From contig JAVIAB010000046.1 of NCBI GenBank assembly GCA_032433765.1, forward strand, positions 65,093,703 through 65,157,702: a stretch of DNA of 64,000 nucleotides. Reading direction: 5' to 3'. How positions within the stretch are numbered: position 1 is the first letter of the stretch; every line of letters begins with the position of its first letter. Source of the stretch: Megaustenia siamemsis. Its lineage: Eukaryota > Mollusca > Gastropoda > Stylommatophora > Ariophantidae. Under the pieces are notes generated by a model that made no database searches, had not been told where the DNA came from, and was given only the letters and a program-made list of their open reading frames with translations. Shown piece by piece: positions 26,688 through 38,585 of this stretch. The position numbers and the translations under genes are program-made.

Positions 26688-28464
26688 TGGTATTGACCTT
26701 TCCTTTGTTGCCATGTCTACTTGCAGTGGTTAGTTGTACTTCTTTTCTCCCTTCCTCTCCACAACCTTTCTTTCCACGTTCCCTGCCTTCTATATTGTCT
26801 TCTCCACGTTCCCTGCCTTCTATATTGTCTTCTCCACGTTCCTGCCCCTTCTTCCTCTCTTTGGGGTCTCTTGTATATCCCCCCCCCGTTCTTCTTTGTG
26901 GCCTGTATTGAATGGTCGCTATCACCCTCCCCTTGTTTACTTCTATCGTTCTCCCCGAATAGTTTATCATCATTACTGGAAACCTATTCTCTTTATCTAC
27001 CGTGACTATTCCATCAATGATTTTTATGTTGGGTTCCTCCATTATTTCCTGTTTTGCTCGTGTTGTCTTCACTGTCATTGCTAGTGTAACGTAATCGTTT
27101 CTTTTTATTCCTGCCATTGTGACATGTACCCTCTGAGGCTTTAGTATCACATCCTCTTTTGTTCTGACTAAAGTGGTGATATGGATATCGCCCTCCAATT
27201 GTACCTCCATCTCCCCTATTTGTAACTTCTGCCTTCTGTAGTTTACTATGACCTTGTTCCTCCTCATCCAATCGCTACCTAACACCATTACTCTATTCAT
27301 TCCTCTCACCACCATAAACCTCTGTGTCATTGTGCATTTCCCTACTCTGATTTGTATCATTGTTTCTCCTACTACTTCTAACATTTGTCCACTTATGGCC
27401 TCCAGGTTATGACTTGCTATATACGATCTCTGTTTCCTTCCTATGGATCTGTATGCACTTTCTTTGATTACGCTAACTGTCGCCCCTGTGTCTACAATGG
27501 CTCTGAACCTTTGTTTATCTACTTGTACTATGCATGAACACGGGTCTTTTCTCCGCCCATACATGCCGAACTCTACAGGCGTCCTCTTCATACTCAGACT
27601 CGCTTGCCCTTCTGAGTACTTCTTCCGTTTCCCTGCCACTGATATCTTTCTCTTTCTTCCTGTCTAATTCCTGCCCTTCTGCAATGTCTTATTATATGAC
27701 CCCTACTTCCACAACCATAGCATCTTCTTGTCTACTGAATCACGTTTACTACTTGTCTACCCCCTTGTCTAATACTTTTCGTTCTGATATGGTCTACTTC
27801 CATATCATTTTCCTGCCTATAACTTTTACTCCCAGCTCCAATCTGTTGTTTGATCTTCTTAAAATCTTCTTATAATACTTTCTTCCTCTATTGCCGTATT
27901 TATTGCTTGTGATATTGTTGTTATCGCTTTTCTTGCCAACATCACTTTTAATCCTCTATTCCCTATTCCTGTGATGAATGTTGATACCAACAGTTTCTTT
28001 ATCTGATCTGTGTCTATCCCCTGTCCAAACGCCTGTTCTGCTGTTTCTACTACCCTATCTCCATAGTCTTGAACCGACTCGCCTTGTAATTGTTGCAATG
28101 CTGTCAACTTCATCATTGCGTGCTGTGGGTCCTTCATTTTCGCGTACCTTTTCGCTAGGTAAGCTTTGAATTCATACCACGACTCCTCCTTCACCTCTTC
28201 GATTCTTCTCCTAATGCAATTTTCTACTCCTCCCTGACTCGTCGCTAATGCCACATCTTTCCACTCTTGCTGTTCCATCCCCCTCCTTTTGCACCAATAC
28301 TCAATGGCATTTATCCATTTTTCAAACGTCTCCGGCTTTCCTTGAAATATCATGACTCTTCTCATTATTTCCTGCATCTGTAAACGATTACCTAACTTTT
28401 CTACTGCTTCCCCCATTTTCTGCATAGTTTGCCACATGTACATTTCGTGTGTTATTCCTTCCAT
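26688..28464 (-). pseudogene. Ty3/gypsy Gag-protease fragment
   Basis: Gag begins with ATG at 28464-28462: 201 residues with the retrotransposon capsid pattern (W-rich, YLAKRYAKMKD, then LQGESVQDYGDRV). A CCHC zinc knuckle, CYGCGSRGHIIRHC (CX2CX4HX4C), is encoded at 27722-27681 but in a different frame, so compensating frame changes lie either side of it. The protease frame (27639-26700) returns to the Gag frame and shows the aspartic protease motif AIVDTGATVSVI and the distal LGSDWMRRN typical of Ty3/gypsy. A charged linker with a tandem RGEDNIEGRE duplication follows. Reverse transcriptase, RNase H and integrase are absent. Truncated and inactive. Confidence 0.88.
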
Positions 28465-30589
28465 CTTTCTCCTCCTTTTCTTGCTGTATTCTTGCCTCTT
28501 GCTGTCTTACAGCCCTAATTTATTCTACACCTTAATCTTACAACTCCCTTACTCTACCTAATTCCTGAAATAGATAACGCCCTTCTCTATTTTCCCACTG
28601 TTCTGCTGATCCACCAGAATCACTCTATTCCCTTTTCTTTTATGCCACTATTGTTTTTCCTTATCTTGTCCCCCACATCTTGTTGTCATCTGTTTTTACT
28701 TATTTATCATATATTCACACATAATTAGTCAATTGCCATACCTTACAACCACACTTATTGTCTTGTTATTTCTCCCCACACACTCTTGGTGTTCCACAGC
28801 CAAACAATCATTTAAAAAAATTAATTTTGGTGTTACAAGCCAGCACAAAGCATAAAAAAAAACAATTTGGTTTACATATATCATATCACATTGCATCTTG
28901 TTATTCCCCTGCACATATTTCTGATATATCATGAGAAAAAAAAAAATTCTCTCTTTTTTTTTCTTTTTCTCTGTCACTGTGCGATATCGCTACCATGTAT
29001 GTCCTATCTTTCTTTTATTTATTTCCTATTCCTTATTCTCCTCTATCTTCCCTTCCCTTTACTTTCCCTACTCTGAGAAAAAAAAAAACTATTCCGGACA
29101 CACACGATTTCGATATCCTCCCTTATCTGACTCTCTCCTTCTTTACTCTCCCTACATGTGGAAAGAACACATTTTATAACACATTAATACACTTTATCGT
29201 ATTTAATTGCTTTGCCTGAAGATCCTTTGAAATTGCTCATCTCCTACTACACAATTCACCACTTGTATTGTTTTACACAGTCCATTAAGTGTCGACACAA
29301 AAATGCAGTCTCCAACCGTCGTCGATGTGTAGATCATCGCACCAAATGTGCCAGTTTATCTCTTATCCTCCCATTCAATTCAATAAAAACGATTATTATT
29401 CAATGACTGATGAACTTGAATTACGGCTTTTTTTACATTCGCCGCCTAGTAGCTGCCCCAAGGGGTCAGGCCGACAACGTGACCTGACCTAAATCCGCGA
29501 CCGTGTTGCATACCGCTAAGCCTGTGATTTCCCAGTGGTCTGTAGTACTTCGCTTATTGTGTAATTAGGCGACACCCCAAGCCGTTCGTCACATCTTAAG
29601 GACAGTTAGATGACTGCAAATTAGGACAACTCGTTATTTAAAATTGATGAACTGTATTGCATTCACCACATCCACCGATCACCAAAGTGTCGGTGCCAGA
29701 CAACCAATATATATATGCATATTACATAGACCAACTTCTCGCTGACATTCATTGATCATACAATAACTTGATGGCAGCACGGCCTTGTGCCTCCATCACG
29801 TAAAGAACATGGAATCTCATTCAGCATTGACAGCATCTTGAATTTCATTCAGCCTAGAGAGAACATTGCCTATCTCTCACATTACATTGATTAATAACAA
29901 CTTGGTTAAGGCACAGCCTTTTGCCTTCCGCAGCATATCAAGAACATTGAAATTTATTCCGCATTGACAGAACATTGAACTTCATTCACCATAGAGAGAA
30001 CAGTGAGTTTCTCTCGCATTACATTGATTGACAACACTTGGTTAAAGCGCGGCCTTGTGCCTTATTCAGCATCTTAAGAACATTGAAATTCATTCAGCAT
30101 TGACAGAACATTGAAGTGAAAATGGTTGTGTTTCCTACTCACCAAGTATTCACACAGAATTCCTTGCTGTAGACATGTTCCACCGAATCACACGGTAATT
30201 ATGGAACAGTACCTTAATCTACTCGTACTAGCTTAGTGACTAACTGTCACTGGTTTCATGCTACTCAGCAGCTGTACCTATCAGCTCTTAAGACTAAGTC
30301 CCTAATGCTATCTATGGCTGCTTTACACTGCCTGGCTTTCTCCTGACTTGGAGAACCTTCCTCGGCAAGAGCCAGTCCACAACTAACTAACAATATTGAC
30401 GACACATCATTATCAATTCACAACTAAATAACGTTATTACACTTTGCTGTCAACTGACCAGCAATCAAATTGTGACTAACTAAACTTACTATGTACACTA
30501 ATTTTTAAGGGTTGCTAGCTCTAATGGCTAACGCCCTACGGAAAAGAACCTCTCGGCTCCAACGCTATTCGAAGACTGCAAGTAGTATA
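28465..30589. other. Gene-free region upstream of the Gag fragment
   Basis: 28465-29200 is strongly pyrimidine-rich on the plus strand (purine-rich on the Gag sense strand) and may be Gag leader. I could not define LTRs or a primer-binding site. 29200-29760 and 30125-30589 show nothing I can name. Confidence 0.5.
29763..30122. repeat. About 135-bp tandem repeat, 2.7 copies
   Basis: Units starting near 29763, 29893 and 30030 share AACTTGGTTAAGGCACGGCC, then TTGTGCCT, AAGAACATTGAAATTCATTC, AGCATTGACAGAACATTGAA and CTCTCRCATTACATTGATT, with moderate divergence. Confidence 0.85.
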
Positions 30590-31860
30590 GGTGGCTGTGA
30601 ACCCACTCTAAAAGTGCACGCACATGCACCGAAAGACAATAGATTTGGCACCGATACTGCACGAAACTTGCACTAAATCTGTGCAAAAAAAAAAAAAAAA
30701 AAAAATTTTTTTGAATTCGCTATTTTTTCGAAATTGATTATTTTTTTGGGGGAAATTTTTTTTTGGTTCGTCAGTTTGTCGAAACGGTCTACTGTGTCTG
30801 AGAGATTAACTCGGGTAAATTTAAAAGATCGTGTGCTAATCGGCTTATCGTGCGTGTCCGGTGATCCCCTCTCGCGGTGTGGCGTGACGGTGATCGGCGC
30901 GTCGCTCGTGGTGTGATATTTGTGAAAGAGTATTTTAAAAGAGTATATTTGTGAAAGTAAAAATTCAGAATTATCTAAAAAATATGTATTTGTGAAAGTA
31001 AAAAACTCAGAATTATTAAAAATAAAAAAAATAAAAAATAAAAATAAAAAAATAGTCTCCCATCAGGTTTCGAACACGGGACTGCGTGACAGGCCAGGCA
31101 CTTACCACACGGTCCACTTCGTCACTTTGTCGAACGGTCTACTGTGTCTGACAGGTAAATTCAAAAGATCGGGCGTCAAACAGTCCGGCTCAGGATATTT
31201 CAGTTAACCAACTCAGGTAAAACCCCGATTGAAAAGAAAACGGACTTATGTTAAAAATAATAAAATATAAGGATGAAAAATCAATATTTTTAAAAACTTA
31301 AAATGAAGGGAAATTTAAATTATAGGCGATCGCGTAACTGATTTGGTCGCGGATCTCGCACTACATTTTTTTTAGTGATCATGTGCCACCCTCAACAACA
31401 CCATCAACCATTCATGGCCTATCATCATCATCATGTGGTCGTGTGTGTTATCGCTACCAACATCATGTGTCGTGTAGTAAGGTGTGCTAATATTAAATAG
31501 TGACGCTCGCTCTTTCTCATTCAATGTAAAGCAAAACAAAATTCTATATTTCACAACTTTATTAATACATCATATATATTACTGTCCGGTTGCTGATAAT
31601 TTTAACCGTCTGGGTTTCCTACACAACCGCCCTCCATTTTGACAAAACCTTGATCAAAGGTGGAATAGGTAATCGGTGACTCTGCTGAAACATCCTGGGC
31701 ATCCATACTTGGTGCCGGATCTGTCGTCTGATTAACAAGAGTGAGGTCCCCTTGGTTAACAAAATAGGGCGTGTAGTTGATCTAGTTAACAACAGGCGGC
31801 GTGTAGTTGAGGTTAGCATAAGCGTTTTCGAGACTGCCTTAACGCCATCTTTAGACAATG
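30590..31860. other. Diverged edge of the complex satellite with insertions
   Basis: 30590-30690 (GTGCACGCACATGCACCGAA and on) and 30836-30917 (GATCGGCGCGTCGCTCGTGG) match the 5' part of the satellite unit, separated by an A/T homopolymer region. 30905-31030 holds a direct repeat of TATTTGTGAAAGTAAAAA. 30780-30830 and 31123-31165 are copies of GTCGAACGGTCTACTGTGTC. 31376-31440 is another scrap of the 49-52-bp repeats. No gene seen. Confidence 0.65.
31062..31133 (-). other. tRNA-like sequence (SINE head)
   Basis: On the minus strand: an A-box-like TGGTAAGTGCC, then TGGCCTGTCACGCAG, then B box GTGTTCGAAACC. It is followed by a T-rich tract. It shares GTGCCTGGCCTGTCACG and CCCGTGTTCGAA with 59061-59133, so both are likely members of one SINE family distinct from that at 23668. 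Confidence 0.6.
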
Positions 31861-34110
31861 GAACTACCCCCTCTGCCTTCATGTCCTATCATCATCATGT
31901 ACCACCCTCAACAACATCATCAACCCTTCATGGCCTATCATCATCATCATGTGCCACCCTCAACACCATCATCAACCCTTCATGTCCTATCATCATCATG
32001 TGCCACCCTCAACAACATCATCAACCATTCATGGCCTATCATCATCATCATGTGCCACCCCCAACACCATCATCATCCCATCATGTCCTATCATTATCAC
32101 GTGCCACCCTCAACACCATCAGCATCCCTTCATGTCCTATCATCAGCATCATGTGCCACCCTCAACACCATCATCAACCCTTCATGTCCTATCATCATCA
32201 TCTTGTGCCACCCTCAACAACAGCATCATCCCTTCATGGCCTATCATCATCATCATGTGCCACCCTCAACACCATCATCAACCCTTCATGTCCTATCATC
32301 ATCATCATGTGCCACCCTCAACAACAGCATCATCCCTTCATGGCCTATCATCATCATCATGTGCCACCCTCAACACCATCACCATCCCTTCATGTCCTAT
32401 CATCATCATCATCACCAAGACACACAAAGTGACACATCATCATCATGTGCCACCCTCAACACCATCATCATCCCTTCATGTCCTATCATCATCATCCCTT
32501 CATGTCCTATCATCATCATGCCACACAAAGTATCAAACCGATTATTAGTGACACATCATCATGTGCCACCCTCAACACCATCATCATCCCTTCAGGTCCT
32601 ATCATCAAGCCACACAAAGTATCAACCAGCGAAATTCTATCTCTCTCTCTCTGTCTCTCACATTCATGGTAAACCAAAACAAAATAGGCTCATACTCAAA
32701 AAGTCGACCTCAAAACCATAAAAATCTACTCACATAGTCATACTAGTTAGACACAACGAGCAGGAAGTTATATTCAAGGTCCAAAATGTTGGACCAAATC
32801 ACTAAGATTTTACCACCATAACACACAAATTTAGGCTCATATTCAAAAAGTCGATCTTAAAACTCTACAAATCTACTCCCATACTCATACTAGTTAGACA
32901 CAACGAACCGATCGTTATTTCTAAAGCCAAAAAAAGTTTGGCCAAATCACAAATATTTTACCCACAGAACACAAAAATGTAGGCTCATATTAAAAAAGTC
33001 GACCTAAAAATCCCAAAAGCTACTCACATAGTCGTAATAGTTAGACACAGCGAGTAGAAAGTTATATTCTAGGTCCAAAAAGTTTGGCCAAATCACTAAC
33101 AATTTACCCACAGAACAAAATAAATATAGACTCATATTCAAAAAGTCGACCTCAAAACCATAAAATCTACTCCCATACTCATACTAGTTAGACACAACGA
33201 ACCGATCGTTATTTCTAAAGCCAAAAAAGTTTGGCCAATTCGCAAATATTTTACCACCATAACACACAAACTTAGGCTCATATTAAAAAAGTCGACATCA
33301 AAACCATACAAATCTACTCACATAGTCATACTTGTTAGACACAACGAGCAGGAAGTTATATTCAAGGTCCAAAATGTTGGACCAAATCACTAAGATTTTA
33401 CCACCATAACACACCCACGACCTCTCGAACCACGCACTTAACAAACTACAAACTTAATAAACCACAAACTCACGAACAACGAACTTAACAAACCACGAAC
33501 TCGCGAACCACGAACCACGACCATACGAACCATGGACTTAACGAACCATCAGGTCGCAAACAACGAACAACGACCATACGAACCATGGACTTAACGAACC
33601 ATCAGCTCGCAAACAACGAACCACGACCCCACGAATCACAACTCCACGAACCACGAACTCGCAAACAACGAACCACGAACTCACGAAACACATACTTAAC
33701 AAACCACGAACTCGCGAACCACGAACTCACGAACCACATACTTAACAAACCACGAACTCGCAAACCACGAACTCGCAAACAACGAACCACGACCATACGA
33801 ACCATGGACTTAACGAACCATCAGCTCGCAAACAACGGACCACGACTCCACGAACCATGGACTTAACGAACCATCAACTCACGAACAACGAACCACGACC
33901 CCACGAACCACAACCCCACGAACCATGGACTTAACGAACCATCAACAAACGAACCACGAACCACGACCCCACGAACCATGGACTTAACAAACCATCAACT
34001 CACGAACAACGAACCACGACCCCACGAACCACAACCCCACGAACCATGGACTTAACGAACCATCAACTCACGAACCACGAACCACGACCCCACGAACCAT
34101 GGACTTAACA

Positions 34111-34441
34111 AAGGCAGCGTCGAGGAGAGATATAATTTGCGGTCTCTTGATCTTCTGTTCGCCTCTGCTGCTGGTATGTTTCCTAGCGTTTCTAATTGTA
34201 CATCGACCCATCCTTTTTCGTGGTCGACAGTTGGGTCTGGTGTTCTCACAACATTTTGCTGAAGGCTCGTTGTGTTTTTGATCTGTCTGCCATGTCACCT
34301 AGCCAAACTATTTTATCTGTTGTTTCCTTATATATTCTATGATGGGGGCTATTCCTAGCTTTCTTCTCAGTTCTTCATTTCTGAGCTTATCTCTCAGACT
34401 GTTTCCTGTCATTCGTCTAACACATTTCATCTCTGAGATCA
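34111..34441 (-). pseudogene. LINE 3' fragment captured in satellite (unit 0)
   Basis: The minus strand encodes a LINE reverse-transcriptase tail: EMKCVRRMTGNSLRDKLRNE, then ELRRKLGIAPIIEYIRKQQI, then a TAG in place of the usual Trp before FG, a frame change, and a disordered C-terminus. The blocks xRDxxRNExxRxxLG and xIEYIxKxQxKxFGH are typical of C-terminal tails of RTE/Jockey-like elements. Copies recur at 37041, 40084, 43015 and 46056. Confidence 0.75.
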
Positions 34442-34488
34442 CAAAAATTTAGGCACATACTCAAAAAGTCGACCTCAAAACCATAAAA

Positions 34489-34792
34489 ATCTACTCCCAC
34501 ATTCATCTAAAAGTTACACCAAAACCGCACCAGATTTGCAACGTGCAAAAACATGCACAAGTTTGACACGCGAACCAGTTTGGCACAATGCACCTTCGTA
34601 AGGGGCGTAACAATCAGCCTTCGTAAGGGGCGTATCAATCATAAAAGTGATTATCAAAGTAAATTTTTGGTATGGGGATGTCTATTGGTGCATTGGGCCA
34701 AACTGGTTCGCGTGTCAAACTTGTGCATGTTTTTGCACGTTGCAAATCTGGTGCGGGTTTGGTGTAACTTTTAGATGAATGTGGGAGTAGAT
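34489..34792. repeat. 304-bp palindrome (MITE-like), unit 0
   Basis: Arms 34489-34594 and 34687-34792, about 106 bp each, are reverse complements with about two mismatches. The ends are ATCTACTCCCACATTCATCT and its complement. The 92-bp loop has a tandem CTTCGTAAGGGGCGTA repeat. No ORF. It could be a miniature inverted-repeat element or a satellite hairpin. Confidence 0.92.
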
Positions 34793-35607
34793 AGTAGTAA
34801 GGGTGGCTGTTAAACGACTCTAATAGTGCACGCACATGCACCGAAAGACAATAGATTTGGCACCAAAACCGCACGAAACTGGCACCAAACCCGTGCAAAA
34901 GTCCGATAATCGGCTTATTATCTCGGTGGTCGTGACGGTAATCGGCTTATCTCGGTGGTGTGCGTTGGTGCGTGACGGCTTATCTCGTGGTGTGCGTTGG
35001 TGCGTGACGGTGATCGCGGGCGGGGACTTGGGGCGATGTGCCTTGAATGGTCATGTGTTATCGATACCAAAATCATGTGCCAACCTCAACAGCATCATCA
35101 AACCTTCATGTCCTATCATCATCATGAGCCACCCTCAACACCATCATCAACCCTTCATGTCCTATCATCATCATCATGTGCCACCCTCAACAACAGCATC
35201 ATCCCTTCATGGCCTATCATCATCATCATGTGCCACCCTCAACACCATCATCAACCCTTCATGTCCTATCATCATCATCATGTGCCACCCTCAACAACAG
35301 CATCATCCCTTCATGGCCTATCATCATCATCATGTGCCACCCTCAACACCATCACCATCCATTCATGTCCTATCATCATCATCATCATCACCAAGACACA
35401 CAAAGTGACATATCATCATCATGTGCCACCCTCAACACCATCATCATCCCTTCATGTCCTATCATCATCATCCCTTCATGTCCTATCATCATCAAGCCAC
35501 ACAAAGTATCAAACCGATTATTAGTGACACATCATCATGTGCCACCCTCAACACCATCATCATCCCTTCAGGTCCTATCATCAAGCCACACAAAGTATCA
35601 ACCAGCG

Positions 35608-35656
<49 letters not shown>

Positions 35657-37040
35657 ACATTCATGGTAAACCAAAACAAAATAGGCTCATACTCAAAAAG
35701 TCGACCTCAAAACCATAAAAATCTACTCACATAGTCATACTAGTTAGACACAACGAGCAGGAAGTTATATTCAAGGTCCAAAATATTGGACCAAATCACT
35801 AAGATTTTACCACCATAACACACAAATTTAGGCTCATATTCAAAAAGTCGATCTTAAAACTCTACAAATCTACTCCCATACTCATACTAGTTAGACACAA
35901 CGAACCGATCGTTAATTCTAAAGCCAAAAAAAGTTTGGCCAAATCACAAATATTTTACCCACAGAACACAAAAATGTAGGCTCATATTAAAAAAGTCGAC
36001 CTAAAAATCCCAAAAGCTACTCACATAGTCGTAATAGTTAGACACAGCGAGTAGAAAGTTATATTCTAGGTCCAAAAAGTTTGGCCAAATCACTAACAAT
36101 TTACCCACAGAACAAAATAAATATAGACTCATATTCAAAAAGTCGACCTCAAAACCATAAAAATCTACTCCCATACTCATACTAGTTAGACACAACGAAC
36201 CGATCGTTATTTCTAAAGCCAAAAAAGTTTGGCCAATTCGCAAATATTTTACCACCATAACACACAAACTTAGGCTCATATTAAAAAAGTCGACATCAAA
36301 ACCATACAAATCTACTCACATAGTCATACTTGTTAGACACAACGAGCAGGAAGTTATATTCAAGGTCCAAAATGTTGGACCAAATCACTAAGATTTTACC
36401 ACCATAACACACCCACGACCTCTCGAACCACGCACTTAACAAACTACAAACTTAATAAACCACAAACTCACGAACAACGAACTTAACAAACCACGAACTC
36501 GCGAACCACGAACCACGACCATACGAACCATGGACTTAACGAACCATCAGGTCGCAAACAACGAACAACGACCATACGAACCATGGACTTAACGAACCAT
36601 CAGCTCGCAAACAACGAACCACGACCCCACGAATCACAACTCCACGAACCACGAACTCGCAAACAACGAACCACGAACTCACGAAACACATACTTAACAA
36701 ACCACGAACTCGCGAACCACGAACTCACGAACCACATACTTAACAAACCACGAACTCGCAAACCACGAACTCGCAAACAACGAACCACGACCATACGAAC
36801 CATGGACTTAACGAACCATCAGCTCGCAAACAACGAACCACAACCCCACGAACCATGGACTTAACGAACCATCAACAAACGAACCACGAACCACGACCCC
36901 ACGAACCATGGACTTAACAAACCATCAACTCACGAACAACGAACCACGACCCCACGAACCACAACCCCACGAACCATGGACTTAACGAACCATCAACTCA
37001 CGAACCACGAACCACGACCCCACGAACCATGGACTTAACA

Positions 37041-37371
37041 AAGGCAGCGTCGAGGAGAGATATAATTTGCGGTCTCTTGATCTTCTGTTCGCCTCTGCTG
37101 CTGGTATGTTTCCTAGCGTTTCTAATTGTACATCGACCCATCCTTTTTCGTGGTCGACAGTTGGGTCTGGTGTTCTCACAACATTTTGCTGAAGGCTCGT
37201 TGTGTTTTTGATCTGTCTGCCATGTCACCTAGCCAAACTATTTTATCTGTTGTTTCCTTATATATTCTATGATGGGGGCTATTCCTAGCTTTCTTCTCAG
37301 TTCTTCATTTCTGAGCTTATCTCTCAGACTGTTTCCTGTCATTCGTCTAACACATTTCATCTCTGAGATCA
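37041..37371 (-). pseudogene. LINE 3' fragment, satellite unit 1
   Basis: Copy of the 34111-34441 fragment, carried by satellite amplification, with the same stop and frame change. Confidence 0.75.
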
Positions 37372-37418
37372 CAAAAATTTAGGCACATACTCAAAAAGTC
37401 GACCTCAAAACCATAAAA

Positions 37419-37722
37419 ATCTACTCCCACATTCATCTAAAAGTTACACCAAAACCGCACCAGATTTGCAACGTGCAAAAACATGCACAAGTTTGACACG
37501 CGAACCAGTTTGGCACAATGCACCTTCGTAAGGGGCGTAACAATCAGCCTTCGTAAGGGGCGTATCAATCATAAAAGTGATTATCAAAGTAAATTTTTGG
37601 TATGGGGATGTCTATTGGTGCATTGGGCCAAACTGGTTCGCGTGTCAAACTTGTGCATGTTTTTGCACGTTGCAAATCTGGTGCGGGTTTGGTGTAACTT
37701 TTAGATGAATGTGGGAGTAGAT
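37419..37722. repeat. 304-bp palindrome, unit 1
   Basis: Identical in layout to 34489-34792. Confidence 0.92.
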
Positions 37723-38538
37723 AGTAGTAAGGGTGGCTGTTAAACGACTCTAATAGTGCACGCACATGCACCGAAAGACAATAGATTTGGCACCAAAACC
37801 GCACGAAACTGGCACCAAACCCGTGCAAAAGTCCGATAATCGGCTTATTATCTCGGTGGTCGTGACGGTAATCGGCTTATCTCGGTGGTGTGCGTTGGTG
37901 CGTGACGGCTTATCTCGTGGTGTGCGTTGGTGCGTGACGGTGATCGCGGGCGGGGACTTGGGGCGATGTGCCTTGAATGGTCATGTGTTATCGATACCAA
38001 AATCATGTGCCAACCTCAACAGCATCATCAAACCTTCATGTCCTATCATCATCATGAGCCACCCTCAACACCATCATCAACCCTTCATGTCCTATCATCA
38101 TCATCATGTGCCACCCTCAACAACAGCATCATCCCTTCATGGCCTATCATCATCATCATGTGCCACCCTCAACACCATCATCAACCCTTCATGTCCTATC
38201 ATCATCATCATGTGCCACCCTCAACAACAGCATCATCCCTTCATGGCCTATCATCATCATCATGTGCCACCCTCAACACCATCACCATCCATTCATGTCC
38301 TATCATCATCATCATCATCACCAAGACACACAAAGTGACATATCATCATCATGTGCCACCCTCAACACCATCATCATCCCTTCATGTCCTATCATCATCA
38401 TCCCTTCATGTCCTATCATCATCAAGCCACACAAAGTATCAAACCGATTATTAGTGACACATCATCATGTGCCACCCTCAACACCATCATCATCCCTTCA
38501 GGTCCTATCATCAAGCCACACAAAGTATCAACCAGCGA

Positions 38539-38585
<47 letters not shown>

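Larger units (their letters stand above)
31861..34792. repeat. Complex satellite, unit 0 (divergent)
   Basis: Layout: 31868-32620 is a block of 49-52-bp repeats (CCTTCATGTCCTATCATCAT, then ATGTGCCACCCTCAAC) that yields spurious His/Pro/Ser ORFs in three plus frames. A short CT tract follows. 32683-33412 has five copies of a 147-bp AGTCGACCTCAAAACCATAA repeat. 33413-34110 has short CGAACCACGAACT-type repeats. 34111-34441 is the LINE scrap and 34489-34792 the palindrome. It carries more 49-52-bp copies than later units. Confidence 0.9.
34793..37722. repeat. Complex satellite unit 1 (2930 bp)
   Basis: Same order as unit 0, starting with a CpG-rich segment of about 220 bp (34828-35040), then the 49-52-bp repeats (35065-35600), a CT microsatellite (35612-35655), 147-bp subrepeats, the CGAACCACGAAC block, the LINE scrap and the palindrome. 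Nearly identical to unit 3 (offset about 5973). None of its ORFs is credible as a gene. Confidence 0.95.

Noticed and set aside
28465..30589. LTR of the Ty3/gypsy fragment
   Set aside because: I could not find paired terminal repeats or a convincing primer-binding site; a TGGCACCGACAC stretch near 29690 is not enough.
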